Source: Arenimonas sp.
GTDB lineage: Bacteria; Pseudomonadota; Gammaproteobacteria; Xanthomonadales; Xanthomonadaceae
Assembly (NCBI RefSeq): GCF_022842045.1
Contig: NZ_JALHQI010000002.1
Location: 1-64,000 of the forward strand
Direction: 5' to 3'
Length of the DNA: 64,000 bases
Shown here: piece after piece, positions 32,777-42,929 of the stretch
Layout: each line of letters begins with the position of its first letter
Position numbering within the stretch: position 1 is the first letter of the stretch
Program-made: the position numbers and the translations under genes
The notes under the pieces: generated by a model
Seen by the model: only the letters and a program-made list of their open reading frames with translations
The model's database searches: none
Told to the model about the DNA's origin: nothing

Positions 32777-35284
32777 TCAGTCTTCGGCCGACTGGTACTG
32801 CACCTGGAACCGGCTGGCGGCCACGGCGTAGGCGGCGCGCGTCACCGCCTGGCCCGGATCGAAGTAGGCCTTGATGGTCGGCTGCAGGTCGAACGGCCCC
32901 TGCACCAGCGCGAACCGTGCGTTGATCACGCCCGTATCCAGCGCGTACTGCACGTAGCCGCGCTGGCTGGCCGGGATCGCGCCGGCGTCCTCGAGGGCGA
33001 TGCGCTGGCCGTTGAACAGCACGGTGAGCGGACCATTGAACGACGTGGCGAGATCCTGCAGGCCCTGGGCCTGCACCAGCGCATAGGCCAGGTCGAGGCG
33101 GCTCACGTTGGCACCGGGCTTGAACTGCCCGTTCACCAGGCGCATCACGCCGGCGTCGTCCTGGCCCAGGTCGCGCAGCGGCGCACCCTTGGCGATGGCC
33201 GCTTCGGCGTAGGCGTACTCCCGGGTGCTGGGCGACACGTCGCCAAAGCTCGGCACGCCCGACAGCGGCAGCGACTGGCGGATGCTGGCGCCCATCAACA
33301 GGTACTGTGCCAGCTCGGCCCGCTTGAGCTGCTGGTCGGGGCGGAACTTCCTGTCCGAGTAGCCGTCCACGAGGCGATTGGCGACGGCGAACTCGATCGC
33401 AGTGCGCGCCGGATGCGAGTGCACGTCGTCAAGGCCCGTGTAGCCGCCGCTGTTGATGAAGCTGATCTCGCCCTCGATGATGCCTGGCGCGGCGACGCCA
33501 TTGGTGCTGCGGGTCGGATCCACCGCCACGCCGGACACAGAACCGATGCCGCTCACCGAGATCTTCCAGGTGCCGGCCTTGCCGGGCGCGCCGGTGGTGA
33601 TGGTGCTCCCGAGCACCGGCAGCGCGATCGACGAACCGTAGCGAACGCCATCCGGATCGGTCAGCACGATCGCCACCGTGTTGGTGTCGGTGGTGGCGCG
33701 GGCCGAGACGAAGGCCACTTCCGGGCCAACTTCGAACGCAACTTCCTCCGGCTCGCCGACCGGCGAGAACAGGATTGAGAACGGCAGCGGCTCGCCGCCC
33801 GGGGCCAGCAGCGCATTGCTGTTGAACTCGCGCAGGACGTTCACGGTACGGCCGTAATCGGTGCGCAGCCCCTGCGCCGCCGCGACCGCGGCATACGCGT
33901 TGACGTGGCCGGCACCGGCCTCCCAGGCCAGGCGGCCGGTCATGTTGGCGGCGGTTTCCTCGAGGATGGACTTCGCCTCCATGGGCGTGAGGTTCGGGTT
34001 GGCCTCGAACATCAGGGCGAGGATGCCCGACACGTGCGGAGTCGCCATCGAGGTGCCGCTGGAGTGGGTGTAGAACGGCAGGTGCGCCGGCGCCATCGCC
34101 GCCGCGTCCTGCTCCGCCGACAGCGCGCCCAGTGCGCTGGTGCTGGCGCGGGTGGAGATGATGTCCACGCCGGTGGCGACGACGGTGGGCTCGTTGAAGT
34201 AAGTCCACGACTTGCCGTCCGGCATCGTGAAGGTGCCGCTCTCGCCGCGGTTGCCGCGCGAGGAGAACGACGTGAGCACGCCATCCTTCTCGCCCGCGCC
34301 GACCGAGATCACCCAGGGCGCCTGCGCGTACGGGTTGTGGGTGTCTTCGCCCGGGCCGTCATTGCCGGCGGCGAAGACGCTGACGATACCGCGCTTGTAG
34401 AGCTCGTACGTCGCGATGCTCACCGGGTGCATCGGATCGAACTTTCCCGAGGTGCCCCAGGAGTTGCTGGTGACGCGGATCGGGTGGTCGAAGCTGAACT
34501 GGTGCGTCGCCGCATAGTCCAGGCCGCCGACCGCGTCCAGGATGAAGAGTGCGCCGCCCGAGCCGTAGCCCACCAGCTTCGCGCCGGGCGCCACGCCGCG
34601 GTACAGGCCGCCCGAACGCTCGCCGGTGCCGCCGACGGTGCCGGCGACATGGGTGCCGTGGCCCGAGCCACCGAGGTCGGTGTTGAGCTGGTCCTCGACA
34701 TACAGCATCGGCGAGATGCCCGGGCCCGCGAGGTCGTTGGCCAGGCTGGCGAGGATGTTCTGCGCGGCCTGGACGTTCTGCACGACGTTCTCGCCGAACT
34801 TCAGGTCCTCGTGGGTCGCGTCGATGCCGGAGTCGTTCACCACCACGGTCACGCCGCGGCCGCTGTAGGGAATCGCGCGGCTGAAGTCGGCCGGGTTCTC
34901 GACCACCCGCGCGGCGCCGCTGATCTCGCGCTGCTCCTTGTTGAAGAAGCGCAGCGGGGCGTTGAAATAGATCGAAGCAACGTCGTCGCGCGCGGCCAGA
35001 GCGCGGATCTCGGCGGGGGTCGCCAGCGCGCCGGCGATCGGCAGGGTGTGCATGTGCACGCCGCGGTCGATGCCCAGGTCGCGCAGCGCGGCGATCTGGG
35101 CGGCGGTGACCGGTCCGGACTGCTCGTAGCTGATGACGATCTGCAGGTCCTCGGTGGCCGGGGTGCTGGCGAGCAGGCGGGTGAGTTCAGGGTCGATCCG
35201 GGCCTCGGCGACCGCGAGGCCGCTGGCGAGCATGCCGACCGACAGGGCCGACAGGCGGGCAATACGTGAAATGGTGACAGGCAT
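32777..35284 (-). CDS. Secreted S8 (subtilisin-like) serine peptidase with C-terminal SLH-like repeats
   Basis: Asp VVNDSGIDATH, His GSGHGTHVAGTVGG, Ser SSGTSMATPHVSG; C-terminus with IEFAVANRLVDGYSDRKFRPDQQLKRAELAQYL SLH signature. Confidence 0.92.
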   Translation of the reverse strand: MPVTISRIARLSALSVGMLASGLAVAEARIDPELTRLLASTPATEDLQIVISYEQSGPVTAAQIAALRDLGIDRGVHMHTLPIAGALATPAEIRALAARDDVASIYFNAPLRFFNKEQREISGAARVVENPADFSRAIPYSGRGVTVVVNDSGIDATHEDLKFGENVVQNVQAAQNILASLANDLAGPGISPMLYVEDQLNTDLGGSGHGTHVAGTVGGTGERSGGLYRGVAPGAKLVGYGSGGALFILDAVGGLDYAATHQFSFDHPIRVTSNSWGTSGKFDPMHPVSIATYELYKRGIVSVFAAGNDGPGEDTHNPYAQAPWVISVGAGEKDGVLTSFSSRGNRGESGTFTMPDGKSWTYFNEPTVVATGVDIISTRASTSALGALSAEQDAAAMAPAHLPFYTHSSGTSMATPHVSGILALMFEANPNLTPMEAKSILEETAANMTGRLAWEAGAGHVNAYAAVAAAQGLRTDYGRTVNVLREFNSNALLAPGGEPLPFSILFSPVGEPEEVAFEVGPEVAFVSARATTDTNTVAIVLTDPDGVRYGSSIALPVLGSTITTGAPGKAGTWKISVSGIGSVSGVAVDPTRSTNGVAAPGIIEGEISFINSGGYTGLDDVHSHPARTAIEFAVANRLVDGYSDRKFRPDQQLKRAELAQYLLMGASIRQSLPLSGVPSFGDVSPSTREYAYAEAAIAKGAPLRDLGQDDAGVMRLVNGQFKPGANVSRLDLAYALVQAQGLQDLATSFNGPLTVLFNGQRIALEDAGAIPASQRGYVQYALDTGVINARFALVQGPFDLQPTIKAYFDPGQAVTRAAYAVAASRFQVQYQSAED

Positions 35285-35504
35285 CACACTCTCTCCGTTC
35301 TGGGTTAGCCGCTTTCGGGTTTGTGCGGCTCGCCAAGCAGCTTCTGCCCGCCCCCCGCCGCCACCAATCCGGCAGAGCCCCCAACCGGCGTGGGGGAAAA
35401 CCCCTAGAGACTTGCGGCCGGCTGCTGGCCTAAGATGCAGCGGTCGCCCGGCACAGGCGCGACGAAATGACGCATCGGACGCGCACCCACCCACGGAGTT
35501 CCCG

Positions 35505-36335
35505 ATGACTGCCGTCGCTCGAAAGCTGTTCGCCCTCTTGCTCGCGCTGTCGCCGTTGCCGGCGCTGGCGCAGCCCGTCCCCGTCACCGTCGAGGTTTCC
35601 GGGAACTCCGCCATGGTGCGGATCGGCGGAAGCGTCGCGCCGCTGGCCGACCTGCGCCTCGATTTCGACGACGCCAGCGGTCTCAGCGCCGCCTCGCTGG
35701 GCGTCAGCGCGGAGTTGGTGAACCCGGGTGCCGCCTCGGTGCTGTCGCGCTTGCCCGTGGGCGGCGGCGCGCTCGTGCCGGCGGAGCTTCCGCTGATGAT
35801 CACCATCGAACCTGCCTCGCTCGGCGGCCTGTCGTTCCGCCGCCTGGTGCACGTCGAGCTGCACACCCACGCCCTGGTCTACACCGCGGGCTCGCGGTAC
35901 CGCTTGCTCAAGGCACCGCTGGGCGGCGGCTTCCGGGACATCACCGGCTCCGTCAGCCCCGGCAGCGTGCGCACGCGCGGCACCACCGGCGGCTTCTCGC
36001 AGTTCCTGGTGGTGCTCGACGCGCGCCCCACGCTCGACGTCGTCTCGGCCAAGCTGGCCCGGCTGCGGGCCGAGGCGGCCAAGCTGCCGGCGCTGGAGGC
36101 GGCGCCACTGCAGGCGCAGCTGGATGCGATCGAGTCGGGCCTGGGCGACGAACGCTACGCGGACGCCATCGGCGCGGCCGAGGCGATGCGGCAGCGGGTG
36201 TCGGCGCGGGCGGGCCTGGCCATCCCCCAGGAGTGGCGTGCGCTGCGTGACCGCGACAACGTCGCGGGCGAGCTCCTGGCCGGCCTCGACACCCTCGTCT
36301 TCAGCATCGGCTACCTTCGCGACCACGGCGACTGA
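35505..36335 (+). CDS. Hypothetical exported protein
   Basis: Signal peptide MTAVARKLFALLLALSPLPALAQ; divergent from S8 peptidase. Confidence 0.75.
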   Translation: MTAVARKLFALLLALSPLPALAQPVPVTVEVSGNSAMVRIGGSVAPLADLRLDFDDASGLSAASLGVSAELVNPGAASVLSRLPVGGGALVPAELPLMITIEPASLGGLSFRRLVHVELHTHALVYTAGSRYRLLKAPLGGGFRDITGSVSPGSVRTRGTTGGFSQFLVVLDARPTLDVVSAKLARLRAEAAKLPALEAAPLQAQLDAIESGLGDERYADAIGAAEAMRQRVSARAGLAIPQEWRALRDRDNVAGELLAGLDTLVFSIGYLRDHGD

Positions 36336-36397
36336 CGCCCCATGGACCGCGCCCCAGCGCTGGCGCCGCCGGCCACCGGCGGCGCTAAGATGGGGCC

Positions 36398-37258
36398 ATG
36401 CCCGCGCGCCTGACCGCCTACCTACCCGAGTGCGCCGCCGAACGGTTCGTGCTGTCCGGGGACGGCCCCCATCCGATCGGGCGCGCCGACGGTTGCGCGG
36501 TGCAACTGGCCCACGCGTCGGTGTCGCGCCGGCACGCCACGCTGGCGTTCGCCGGGGATAACTGGATCCTCGCGGACGCGGGCAGCAAGAACGGCAGCTT
36601 CATCGATGGCGTCGCGTCCGACGGCCTTCCGCGGCGCGGCGGCGCCTGGCTTCGATTCGGTGACGTCGCCTGCGAGCTGGAAATCATCGACGACGCGACC
36701 CTGGCGCGCACTCGCCTCGAATCGGGCCAACGCCGGGACGCCGCCACCGCACTCACCCTCGCCCTCGCGCGCGAACCCGCGCGCGTCGGACTGCTGGAGG
36801 CAACGCTGGACGCGATCATCGACCTGGCCGGCGCCGAGCGCGGCATGCTGCTGCTGCCCGGGAAGGATGGCTTCACTCCGCAGGCGTGGCGGGGATTCGC
36901 CGCGGGCACCGACGCGGCGAAATTCGCCGGCAGCACCACGGCCCTCGCCCAGGCCCTCCGCACGCGCCGGCCGGTCGTCGCCCACGACCTGTCGCTCGAG
37001 TCGGCGCTGGCGGGCCAGGCATCGGTCGTCTCGGCCGGACTTCGCGCGCTGGCCTGCCTGCCGCTGGTGCTGGGCGAGGACGTCCTGGGCCTGGCCTACG
37101 TCGACAGCCGCCGCCCGGGCGCCGCGATCACGCGGATCGACCTGGAGCTGCTGGAGGCCTTCGCGGAGCGCGCAACGCTCTGGCTGGCCGCGCGGCGCAA
37201 CCAGGCAGCGCTCGCGCCCGGCGCGGCCGCGTTGCCGCCGGGCGGAGGCGCGGCGTGA
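36398..37258 (+). CDS. FHA-GAF domain protein
   Basis: FHA core IGRADGCAVQLAHASVSRRHATLAF...GSKNGSFIDG; C-terminal GAF-like region. Confidence 0.88.
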   Translation: MPARLTAYLPECAAERFVLSGDGPHPIGRADGCAVQLAHASVSRRHATLAFAGDNWILADAGSKNGSFIDGVASDGLPRRGGAWLRFGDVACELEIIDDATLARTRLESGQRRDAATALTLALAREPARVGLLEATLDAIIDLAGAERGMLLLPGKDGFTPQAWRGFAAGTDAAKFAGSTTALAQALRTRRPVVAHDLSLESALAGQASVVSAGLRALACLPLVLGEDVLGLAYVDSRRPGAAITRIDLELLEAFAERATLWLAARRNQAALAPGAAALPPGGGAA

Positions 37259-40200
37259 GCGATGCTCTTCTTCCAGGCGACGACCCAACGCTGACCGGCT
37301 CCGGCGCGGTCGTGGACCTCGCGCCCGGCACGCGGCTCGCGGATCGCTTCACCATCGAACGGCGCATCGGCACCGGCGGCATGGGGGTGGTCTACCGCGC
37401 CCGCGACGAGGATTTGGGCATAACGGTCGCGCTGAAGCTGCTGCGCAGCGAGCTGGCCGCGCGTCCCGAGGCGTTCGAGCGCTTCCGGCAGGAACTGCTG
37501 CTCGCGCGACAGGTATCGAGTCCGCGCGTGGTCCGCATCCACGACATCGCGCGGGACGGAGATCGCTGGTTCATCAGCATGGATTTCGTGGACGGCCAGT
37601 CGCTGGACCAGTGGCTCGACCACCGCGGCCCGGTGGACGTCGAACAGGCCCTGGCCATCGCACGGCAGATCGCCGAGGGACTGCGGGCCGCGCACGCGAG
37701 CGGCATCGTCCATCGGGACCTCAAGCCCGCCAACGTCCTGATCGACGCTGAGGGCAACGCGCTCATCAGCGACTTCGGCGTGGCGCGCTCGCTCGGCGCC
37801 ACCGGCATCACGCACACCGGCGCCATCGTCGGCACACCCGACTACCTGGCCCCGGAACAAGCCCGCGGCGGTACCGTGGATGCCCGGGCCGACCTCTACG
37901 CGTTGGGCCTGATCCTCTACGAAATGCTGGCGGGCGAGCCCGCGTTTGCAGGTGCGACCGCCGCCGAGTCCATGGCGCGGCGGATGGTCTCCGGCCCGCC
38001 CCCCATCGAGTCCCGGCGCGCCGCGCTGCCCCGTTGGGTAGCCCGCCTGGTGGCGCGCATGCTTCGCCCCACTCCGGCCCATCGCTTGCGCGATGCCGAA
38101 GCCGTGATCCAAGCCATCGACGCACGCCAGGTCCCGGCGGCGCTGCCGCGCGCGGCGTGGCCGCTGCTGGGCCTTGCCGCGGCAGGCGCCCTCGCCGCGC
38201 TGGCGCTGCTGGCGCCCTGGCGGGATCCGGTCCCGGCCATTCCCCCGGCGCCACCACGGATCGTACTGATGGCGGAAGCCGGTGCCGACGATCCGGTGCT
38301 GGGCGGTGCCGCCGAGGCACTGCGGCTGGGCCTGGAAGGCCAACCGGGCGTCGCCGTCGCCGATGGCGAGCGGATCCAGTTGGCCCTGGCCCAATCCGGG
38401 CTGGCCGGCAAGGGCGCCGCGGACGACGTGGCGCTGCGAAGGGCGCTGCCTGCGGATCGCATCGTGCGCCTGCGGTCAGTGCGATCCGGCGACGGCCTGG
38501 CGTTCGAAGCGGTGATCAGTGGCGACGGCCGGGCGCCACAGGTGGTGGCCGGCCCGTCGCGCAGCTCTCCGGCGGCGGCCGCGAGGGACCTGCTGCCGCT
38601 GCTTGCGGTCGAACTCTCGGTTCCGGCCGCTGGCCCGGTGCTGGCGGGCGACGAGGACCTCGAGGCCTACGGGCAGGCACTCGCCCTGCTGCGCGCCGGC
38701 CGCGCCGAGGCCGCCGCCGATGCCCTCGAAGAGATCGCCGAGGCCAATCGCGACCATGCCCCCGCACTCGCCGCGCTGGTGGAGGCGGCACGCATCTCGG
38801 GTCGCCGCGCGCTGGCGCTCGACACCGCCCGCCTCGCCGACCAGCTTCCTGGCCAGCCGCTGGGCGAGCCGCTGGCGGCCTGGCGCGCCGCGCTGGAGGG
38901 CGACACCGAGCGGGCCATCGCGTTGGCCACCGCGGCGACGCCGGGCCTTGAAGGTGATCCTGGCCACCAGCTGCGGATCGCCGAGATCGCCCTGGATGGC
39001 GGCAGCCTCGAGGTCGCCGAAGCGAGCCTCGCGATCGCCGCAGCGAACGACCAGCAGGATCCGCGCGCCTGGTTCCTGCGGGGAAAGACCGCGATTCTCA
39101 GGGGTGAGCACCGGGTTGCGGTCGAGGATCACCTCGTGCGCGCGCTGGTGCTGTTCAAACGCTCGCGCGACCTGCGCGGCGAGGCCGAGACGGTGAACGC
39201 CCTCGGCGTCGGCTACGCCCGCCTGGGCCAGACCGGTGACGCGCAGGAGAACTACGAAAAAGCCCTGGCGCTGCGCCGCGATCTGGGGGATCGGCGCGGC
39301 ATCGCCAGCAGCCTGCGAAACCTCGCCCAGATCGACGTTTTCAGCGGGCGTCTCGACCAGGCCGCCACGCGACTGGCGGAAGCACGCGGCCTGTTCACGG
39401 ACCTGGGCGACAACCCGGGCATCGCCGCCGTCGAAAACGAACTCGGCCTGCTGGAAGAGGAGCGCGGCAACTACCCGGCGGCGCTGGCGGCCTATCGCCG
39501 GGGCCTGCGCAGCCGCGAGCGCAGCGGCGATCCCCTCGGCATGGCCGAGAGTCTGAACAACGTCGGCTTCGCGCATTTCCAGCTCGGCGACTATGACAAC
39601 GCGCGCGCGCTCTGGCGGCAGGCGCGCGATGCCTTCGCCGGCCTCGACGACGCCAATGGCGTGGTGCGGGCCGAGCAGAACCTGGGCTTGCTGGAGACCG
39701 CGCGCGGTGACTGGAAACGGTCCCGCCTGCTGCTTGAGGAGTCGCTGCAAACGGCCGAGCAGCGGCAGATGCTGGAGGAAGCCGCAGTGAGCCTGCGCAA
39801 CCTGGTGGAGCTGGAAATCCTCGAAGGCAACCTGGACACCGCCGAACAACAGCTCGATCGGGCCAGCCGCCTGTTCGAGTCGCGGCAGGACCAGCGCGGG
39901 CGCACCGATGCCGCCCTGCTCGCGGCGAGGATCGCCCTGGCCCGCGGAAACCCCGCGGATGCGCTGGCCTTGATCGACACGCTGCCCGACGGCGCCGGGA
40001 CCGGAACGCCGGAGCAGGCCACGCTCGCGCAACTGCTGCGCGCGCGCGCGCTGGCGGGCACGGATCGCGATGACGACGAACGGCAGGCGCTCGACGACGC
40101 CGCGGCGCTGGCAGACCGCGCCGGCATCCGCGTGCTGCAGCTCGAGGCACGCGTGCTGTCTTCACGGGCGCCGGACGCCGCGCTCGACGACGCGGTGCGC

Positions 40201-40401
40201 CAGTTGGGCCATCTCCCGCTGCAATTGGCCTGGCTCGAGCGCCGCGCCGGGCTGGCGCTCGCCGCCGGCGACCTGGCCGGCGCAGGCGCCGCGCTGGACG
40301 AAGCACGGGAGCTTTTGGCCGACGGCCGCGCCTACTATCGCCGGACGCACCTTGAAGCGCTGGCGCGGCAGGCCGGCGCCGACGGCTGGCAGTCGCCATG
40401 A
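37255..40401 (+). CDS. Serine/threonine protein kinase with TM segment and TPR repeats
   Basis: IGTGGMGVVYRARD, HRDLKPANVLI, DFGVAR, GTPDYLAPEQ; TM at AAWPLLGLAAAGALAALALLAPW; TPR array. GTG start overlaps FHA gene stop. Confidence 0.92.
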   Translation: MSDALLPGDDPTLTGSGAVVDLAPGTRLADRFTIERRIGTGGMGVVYRARDEDLGITVALKLLRSELAARPEAFERFRQELLLARQVSSPRVVRIHDIARDGDRWFISMDFVDGQSLDQWLDHRGPVDVEQALAIARQIAEGLRAAHASGIVHRDLKPANVLIDAEGNALISDFGVARSLGATGITHTGAIVGTPDYLAPEQARGGTVDARADLYALGLILYEMLAGEPAFAGATAAESMARRMVSGPPPIESRRAALPRWVARLVARMLRPTPAHRLRDAEAVIQAIDARQVPAALPRAAWPLLGLAAAGALAALALLAPWRDPVPAIPPAPPRIVLMAEAGADDPVLGGAAEALRLGLEGQPGVAVADGERIQLALAQSGLAGKGAADDVALRRALPADRIVRLRSVRSGDGLAFEAVISGDGRAPQVVAGPSRSSPAAAARDLLPLLAVELSVPAAGPVLAGDEDLEAYGQALALLRAGRAEAAADALEEIAEANRDHAPALAALVEAARISGRRALALDTARLADQLPGQPLGEPLAAWRAALEGDTERAIALATAATPGLEGDPGHQLRIAEIALDGGSLEVAEASLAIAAANDQQDPRAWFLRGKTAILRGEHRVAVEDHLVRALVLFKRSRDLRGEAETVNALGVGYARLGQTGDAQENYEKALALRRDLGDRRGIASSLRNLAQIDVFSGRLDQAATRLAEARGLFTDLGDNPGIAAVENELGLLEEERGNYPAALAAYRRGLRSRERSGDPLGMAESLNNVGFAHFQLGDYDNARALWRQARDAFAGLDDANGVVRAEQNLGLLETARGDWKRSRLLLEESLQTAEQRQMLEEAAVSLRNLVELEILEGNLDTAEQQLDRASRLFESRQDQRGRTDAALLAARIALARGNPADALALIDTLPDGAGTGTPEQATLAQLLRARALAGTDRDDDERQALDDAAALADRAGIRVLQLEARVLSSRAPDAALDDAVRQLGHLPLQLAWLERRAGLALAAGDLAGAGAALDEARELLADGRAYYRRTHLEALARQAGADGWQSP

Positions 40402-41159
40402 CCACGCCGGATGCCGACGCTGAACTGGCGCGGCTGGGCCGCGAGTACGCCGACCTGGTGGCGCGCCTGGAGTCGAACCAGGCTAGGTTCCAGCGCCTGG
40501 CCCGCGCCATGTACCGGGTACAGGAGGACGAGCGCCGGCGCCTGGCACGCGACCTCCACGACGGGCTTGGCCAGAACCTGACCGCGCTCAAGCACCAGCT
40601 GATGCTGCTCCAGGGCAGTCTGGGCCAGACGGAGCCTGCGGGCGCACGGCTATCCGACGCCATCACCCTGTGCGAACAGACCCTGGCCGACACCCGGCTG
40701 CTGTCGCGCCTGCTCCGCCCGCAGGTGCTCGACGACCTGGGATTGGTGCCGGCACTGCGCTGGCTGGGCCGCACGCTCGCGCAACCTGCGGGGGTTTCCG
40801 TGGAGATCGAGGCGGGCGAGGTTCCGGAACCGGACGAGGACACCCGGACGCTGGTGTTCCGGGTCGCGCAGGAGGCCCTGACAAATTCGATCCGGCACGC
40901 CGCGGCCGAGCACGCCGGTTTCCGCCTCAGCGTCGAACGCGGGCGCCTTCGATTCGAAGCCTGGGACGATGGCCGGGGCTTCGACGCCGAACAGGCGCGC
41001 CAGGCCGGGCATTCCGGCGAGGGCAGCGGCCTGGGCGCCATGCGCGAGCGCGCGGCGCTGCATGGCGGGACGCTGCAGCTGGTGACGCATCCAGGCGCCG
41101 GGACACGGCTCAGGCTCGAGGTGCCGCTGGCCGGCGATGCTGGCAGACTCGCGCCATGA
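40398..41159 (+). CDS. Cytosolic NarL-type sensor histidine kinase
   Basis: HisKA_3 motif ERRRLARDLHDGLGQNLTALK; HATPase NSIRHA, DDGRGFD, GSGLGAMRERA. Confidence 0.92.
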   Translation: MTTPDADAELARLGREYADLVARLESNQARFQRLARAMYRVQEDERRRLARDLHDGLGQNLTALKHQLMLLQGSLGQTEPAGARLSDAITLCEQTLADTRLLSRLLRPQVLDDLGLVPALRWLGRTLAQPAGVSVEIEAGEVPEPDEDTRTLVFRVAQEALTNSIRHAAAEHAGFRLSVERGRLRFEAWDDGRGFDAEQARQAGHSGEGSGLGAMRERAALHGGTLQLVTHPGAGTRLRLEVPLAGDAGRLAP

Positions 41160-41815
41160 GCGACGCCGCCGCGCCCAGCATTCGCGTCCTGATCGCCGAT
41201 GACCACCGGATGGTCCGGGAAAGCCTGGTCGCGGTGCTCGAGTCTGCCGGCTGCTGCCGCATCATCGGCCAGGCCGCCGATGGCCAGGAGGCCATCACGC
41301 TGTGCATGGAGCTGGCCCCGGACGTCGCCGTCATCGACCTGTCGATGCCCGGCCTCAATGGCCTGGAGGTGGTGCGCCGCCTGCGCGAGAAGTGCCCCGC
41401 CACCCGAACCCTGGTCCTGACGATGCACGAGGACGAGGAATACCTGCTGCAGTCCGTTCGCGCCGGTGCATCCGGTTTCCTGCTCAAGGACAGCCCCGCG
41501 AGTGAACTGATCGAGGCCATCCGCGGCATCGCGCGGGGCCGCGGCCATTTCAGTGCGGACGCCAGCCGCCTGCTGGCCGCACACCTGCAGCAGCCCGAGC
41601 GCGGACTCGAGGATCCCTACCGCGACCTCACGCCACGCGAACGCGAGGTCTTCCACCTGATCGCCGACGGTCTGACCACGAAGGAGATTGCCCGGCGCCT
41701 GGACATCAGCACCAAGACCGCGGAGAACCACCGCGCCCGCGTTCTTCACAAGCTGGGCGCGCGCAATACGGCGGAAGTGGTGCGCTACGCGATCAGGCGC
41801 GGCCTAGCGCGCTGA
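41156..41815 (+). CDS. LuxR/NarL-family response regulator
   Basis: Receiver domain VLIADDHRMVRESL...VIDLSMPGLNG; HTH LTPREREVFHLIADGLTTKEIARRLDIS; ATGA overlap with kinase. Confidence 0.95.
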   Translation: MSDAAAPSIRVLIADDHRMVRESLVAVLESAGCCRIIGQAADGQEAITLCMELAPDVAVIDLSMPGLNGLEVVRRLREKCPATRTLVLTMHEDEEYLLQSVRAGASGFLLKDSPASELIEAIRGIARGRGHFSADASRLLAAHLQQPERGLEDPYRDLTPREREVFHLIADGLTTKEIARRLDISTKTAENHRARVLHKLGARNTAEVVRYAIRRGLAR

Positions 41816-41901
41816 CGCGCCGACGGCGGCGCGCAACTGGGCTACCCTGTGCACGGCGCCGAGGCGCCCTGACCCACCCCACCGCGCGAACCGGAAGCAC
41901 C

Positions 41902-42258
41902 ATGCCCAAGCCCACCCGCCCGCCTGCCGGGCGCGCCACCATCCCGCCGGAAAACCTCGGCGAACCCCACGCCCAACTGCGCGATGCCGCGGGCAAGCTG
42001 CTCGGCGGCATCGTCCGCAAGGACGGCGAGTGGGTGCTGGGGCTGGACGGCAGGATCGCCGGCACCTCGCACAGCGCCGCGCACGTGCTGGCCATCCTCA
42101 AGCGCGCGGCGGCGCTGCTGCGGGCCGAAGGCAAGCAGGTCGACCTGGTGTTCTCGGCGCCGCTGCGCGAGGCCGCGCACGCAGAAGCCGCCGCCGAGGG
42201 CCTGGATTTCGAGGCCTTCCAGGAAAAACTGGCGCGGGACATGGCCAGCGGCCGCTGA
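41902..42258 (+). CDS. Hypothetical protein
   Basis: 118 aa ORF between annotated genes in coding orientation; no family recognised. Confidence 0.6.
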   Translation: MPKPTRPPAGRATIPPENLGEPHAQLRDAAGKLLGGIVRKDGEWVLGLDGRIAGTSHSAAHVLAILKRAAALLRAEGKQVDLVFSAPLREAAHAEAAAEGLDFEAFQEKLARDMASGR

Positions 42259-42326
42259 GCCGGTTCACGGTCCATCCATCCCCGGCGGCGTTACCCTGTG
42301 CCTCCCGGTTGGATGGAGCCCGCGCC

Positions 42327-42872
42327 ATGAAAACCTTCCCCTCCCTAGCGCTGCTGCTCGCGCTCGCCGCCCCCGCGGCCGCCGACGAGCCGGCGCCGCT
42401 GCAGGCCGTGCCCGAGCTCGACCTCCAGCGCTATTCCGGCACCTGGCACGAAATCGCCCGGCTGCCGATGTACTTCGAGCGCCGCTGCGTCGGCGACATC
42501 ACGGCCACCTATGTTCCGCTCGAAAGCGGCCGCGTGCAGGTCACCAACGCCTGCCTGCGCGACGACGGCGTGCGCATGAAGTCGGTGGGCATGGCCCGCC
42601 GCCCCGGCGACGCGCCGGCCAAGCTCGAGGTGCGCTTCGCCCCGGGCTGGCTGTCCTTCCTGCCGATGGTCTGGGCGGACTACTGGGTGATCGCGCTGGA
42701 CGAGGACTACCGGTGGGCCCTGGTCGGGGAGCCCGACCGGGAGTACCTCTGGTTCCTGTCGCGCGAGCCGTCCATGGATGCCGAAACCTTCGAACGGCTG
42801 AAGGCCCGGGCGCGCGAGCTGGGCTATTCGCTCGACGAGTTGATCGTGGTCGTCCCGCCCCGGGCCGACTGA
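42327..42872 (+). CDS. Bacterial lipocalin (Blc-like)
   Basis: DLQRYSGTWHEIARLPMYFERRCVGDITATY lipocalin GxW motif; DYWVIALDEDYRWALVGEPDREYLWFLSR. Confidence 0.92.
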   Translation: MKTFPSLALLLALAAPAAADEPAPLQAVPELDLQRYSGTWHEIARLPMYFERRCVGDITATYVPLESGRVQVTNACLRDDGVRMKSVGMARRPGDAPAKLEVRFAPGWLSFLPMVWADYWVIALDEDYRWALVGEPDREYLWFLSREPSMDAETFERLKARARELGYSLDELIVVVPPRAD

Positions 42873-42929
42873 CCCCGCAACGTACGGGCTGGTATGCTCA
42901 GCCGGTTCCCCACGCTTCCGGTGACCTTG

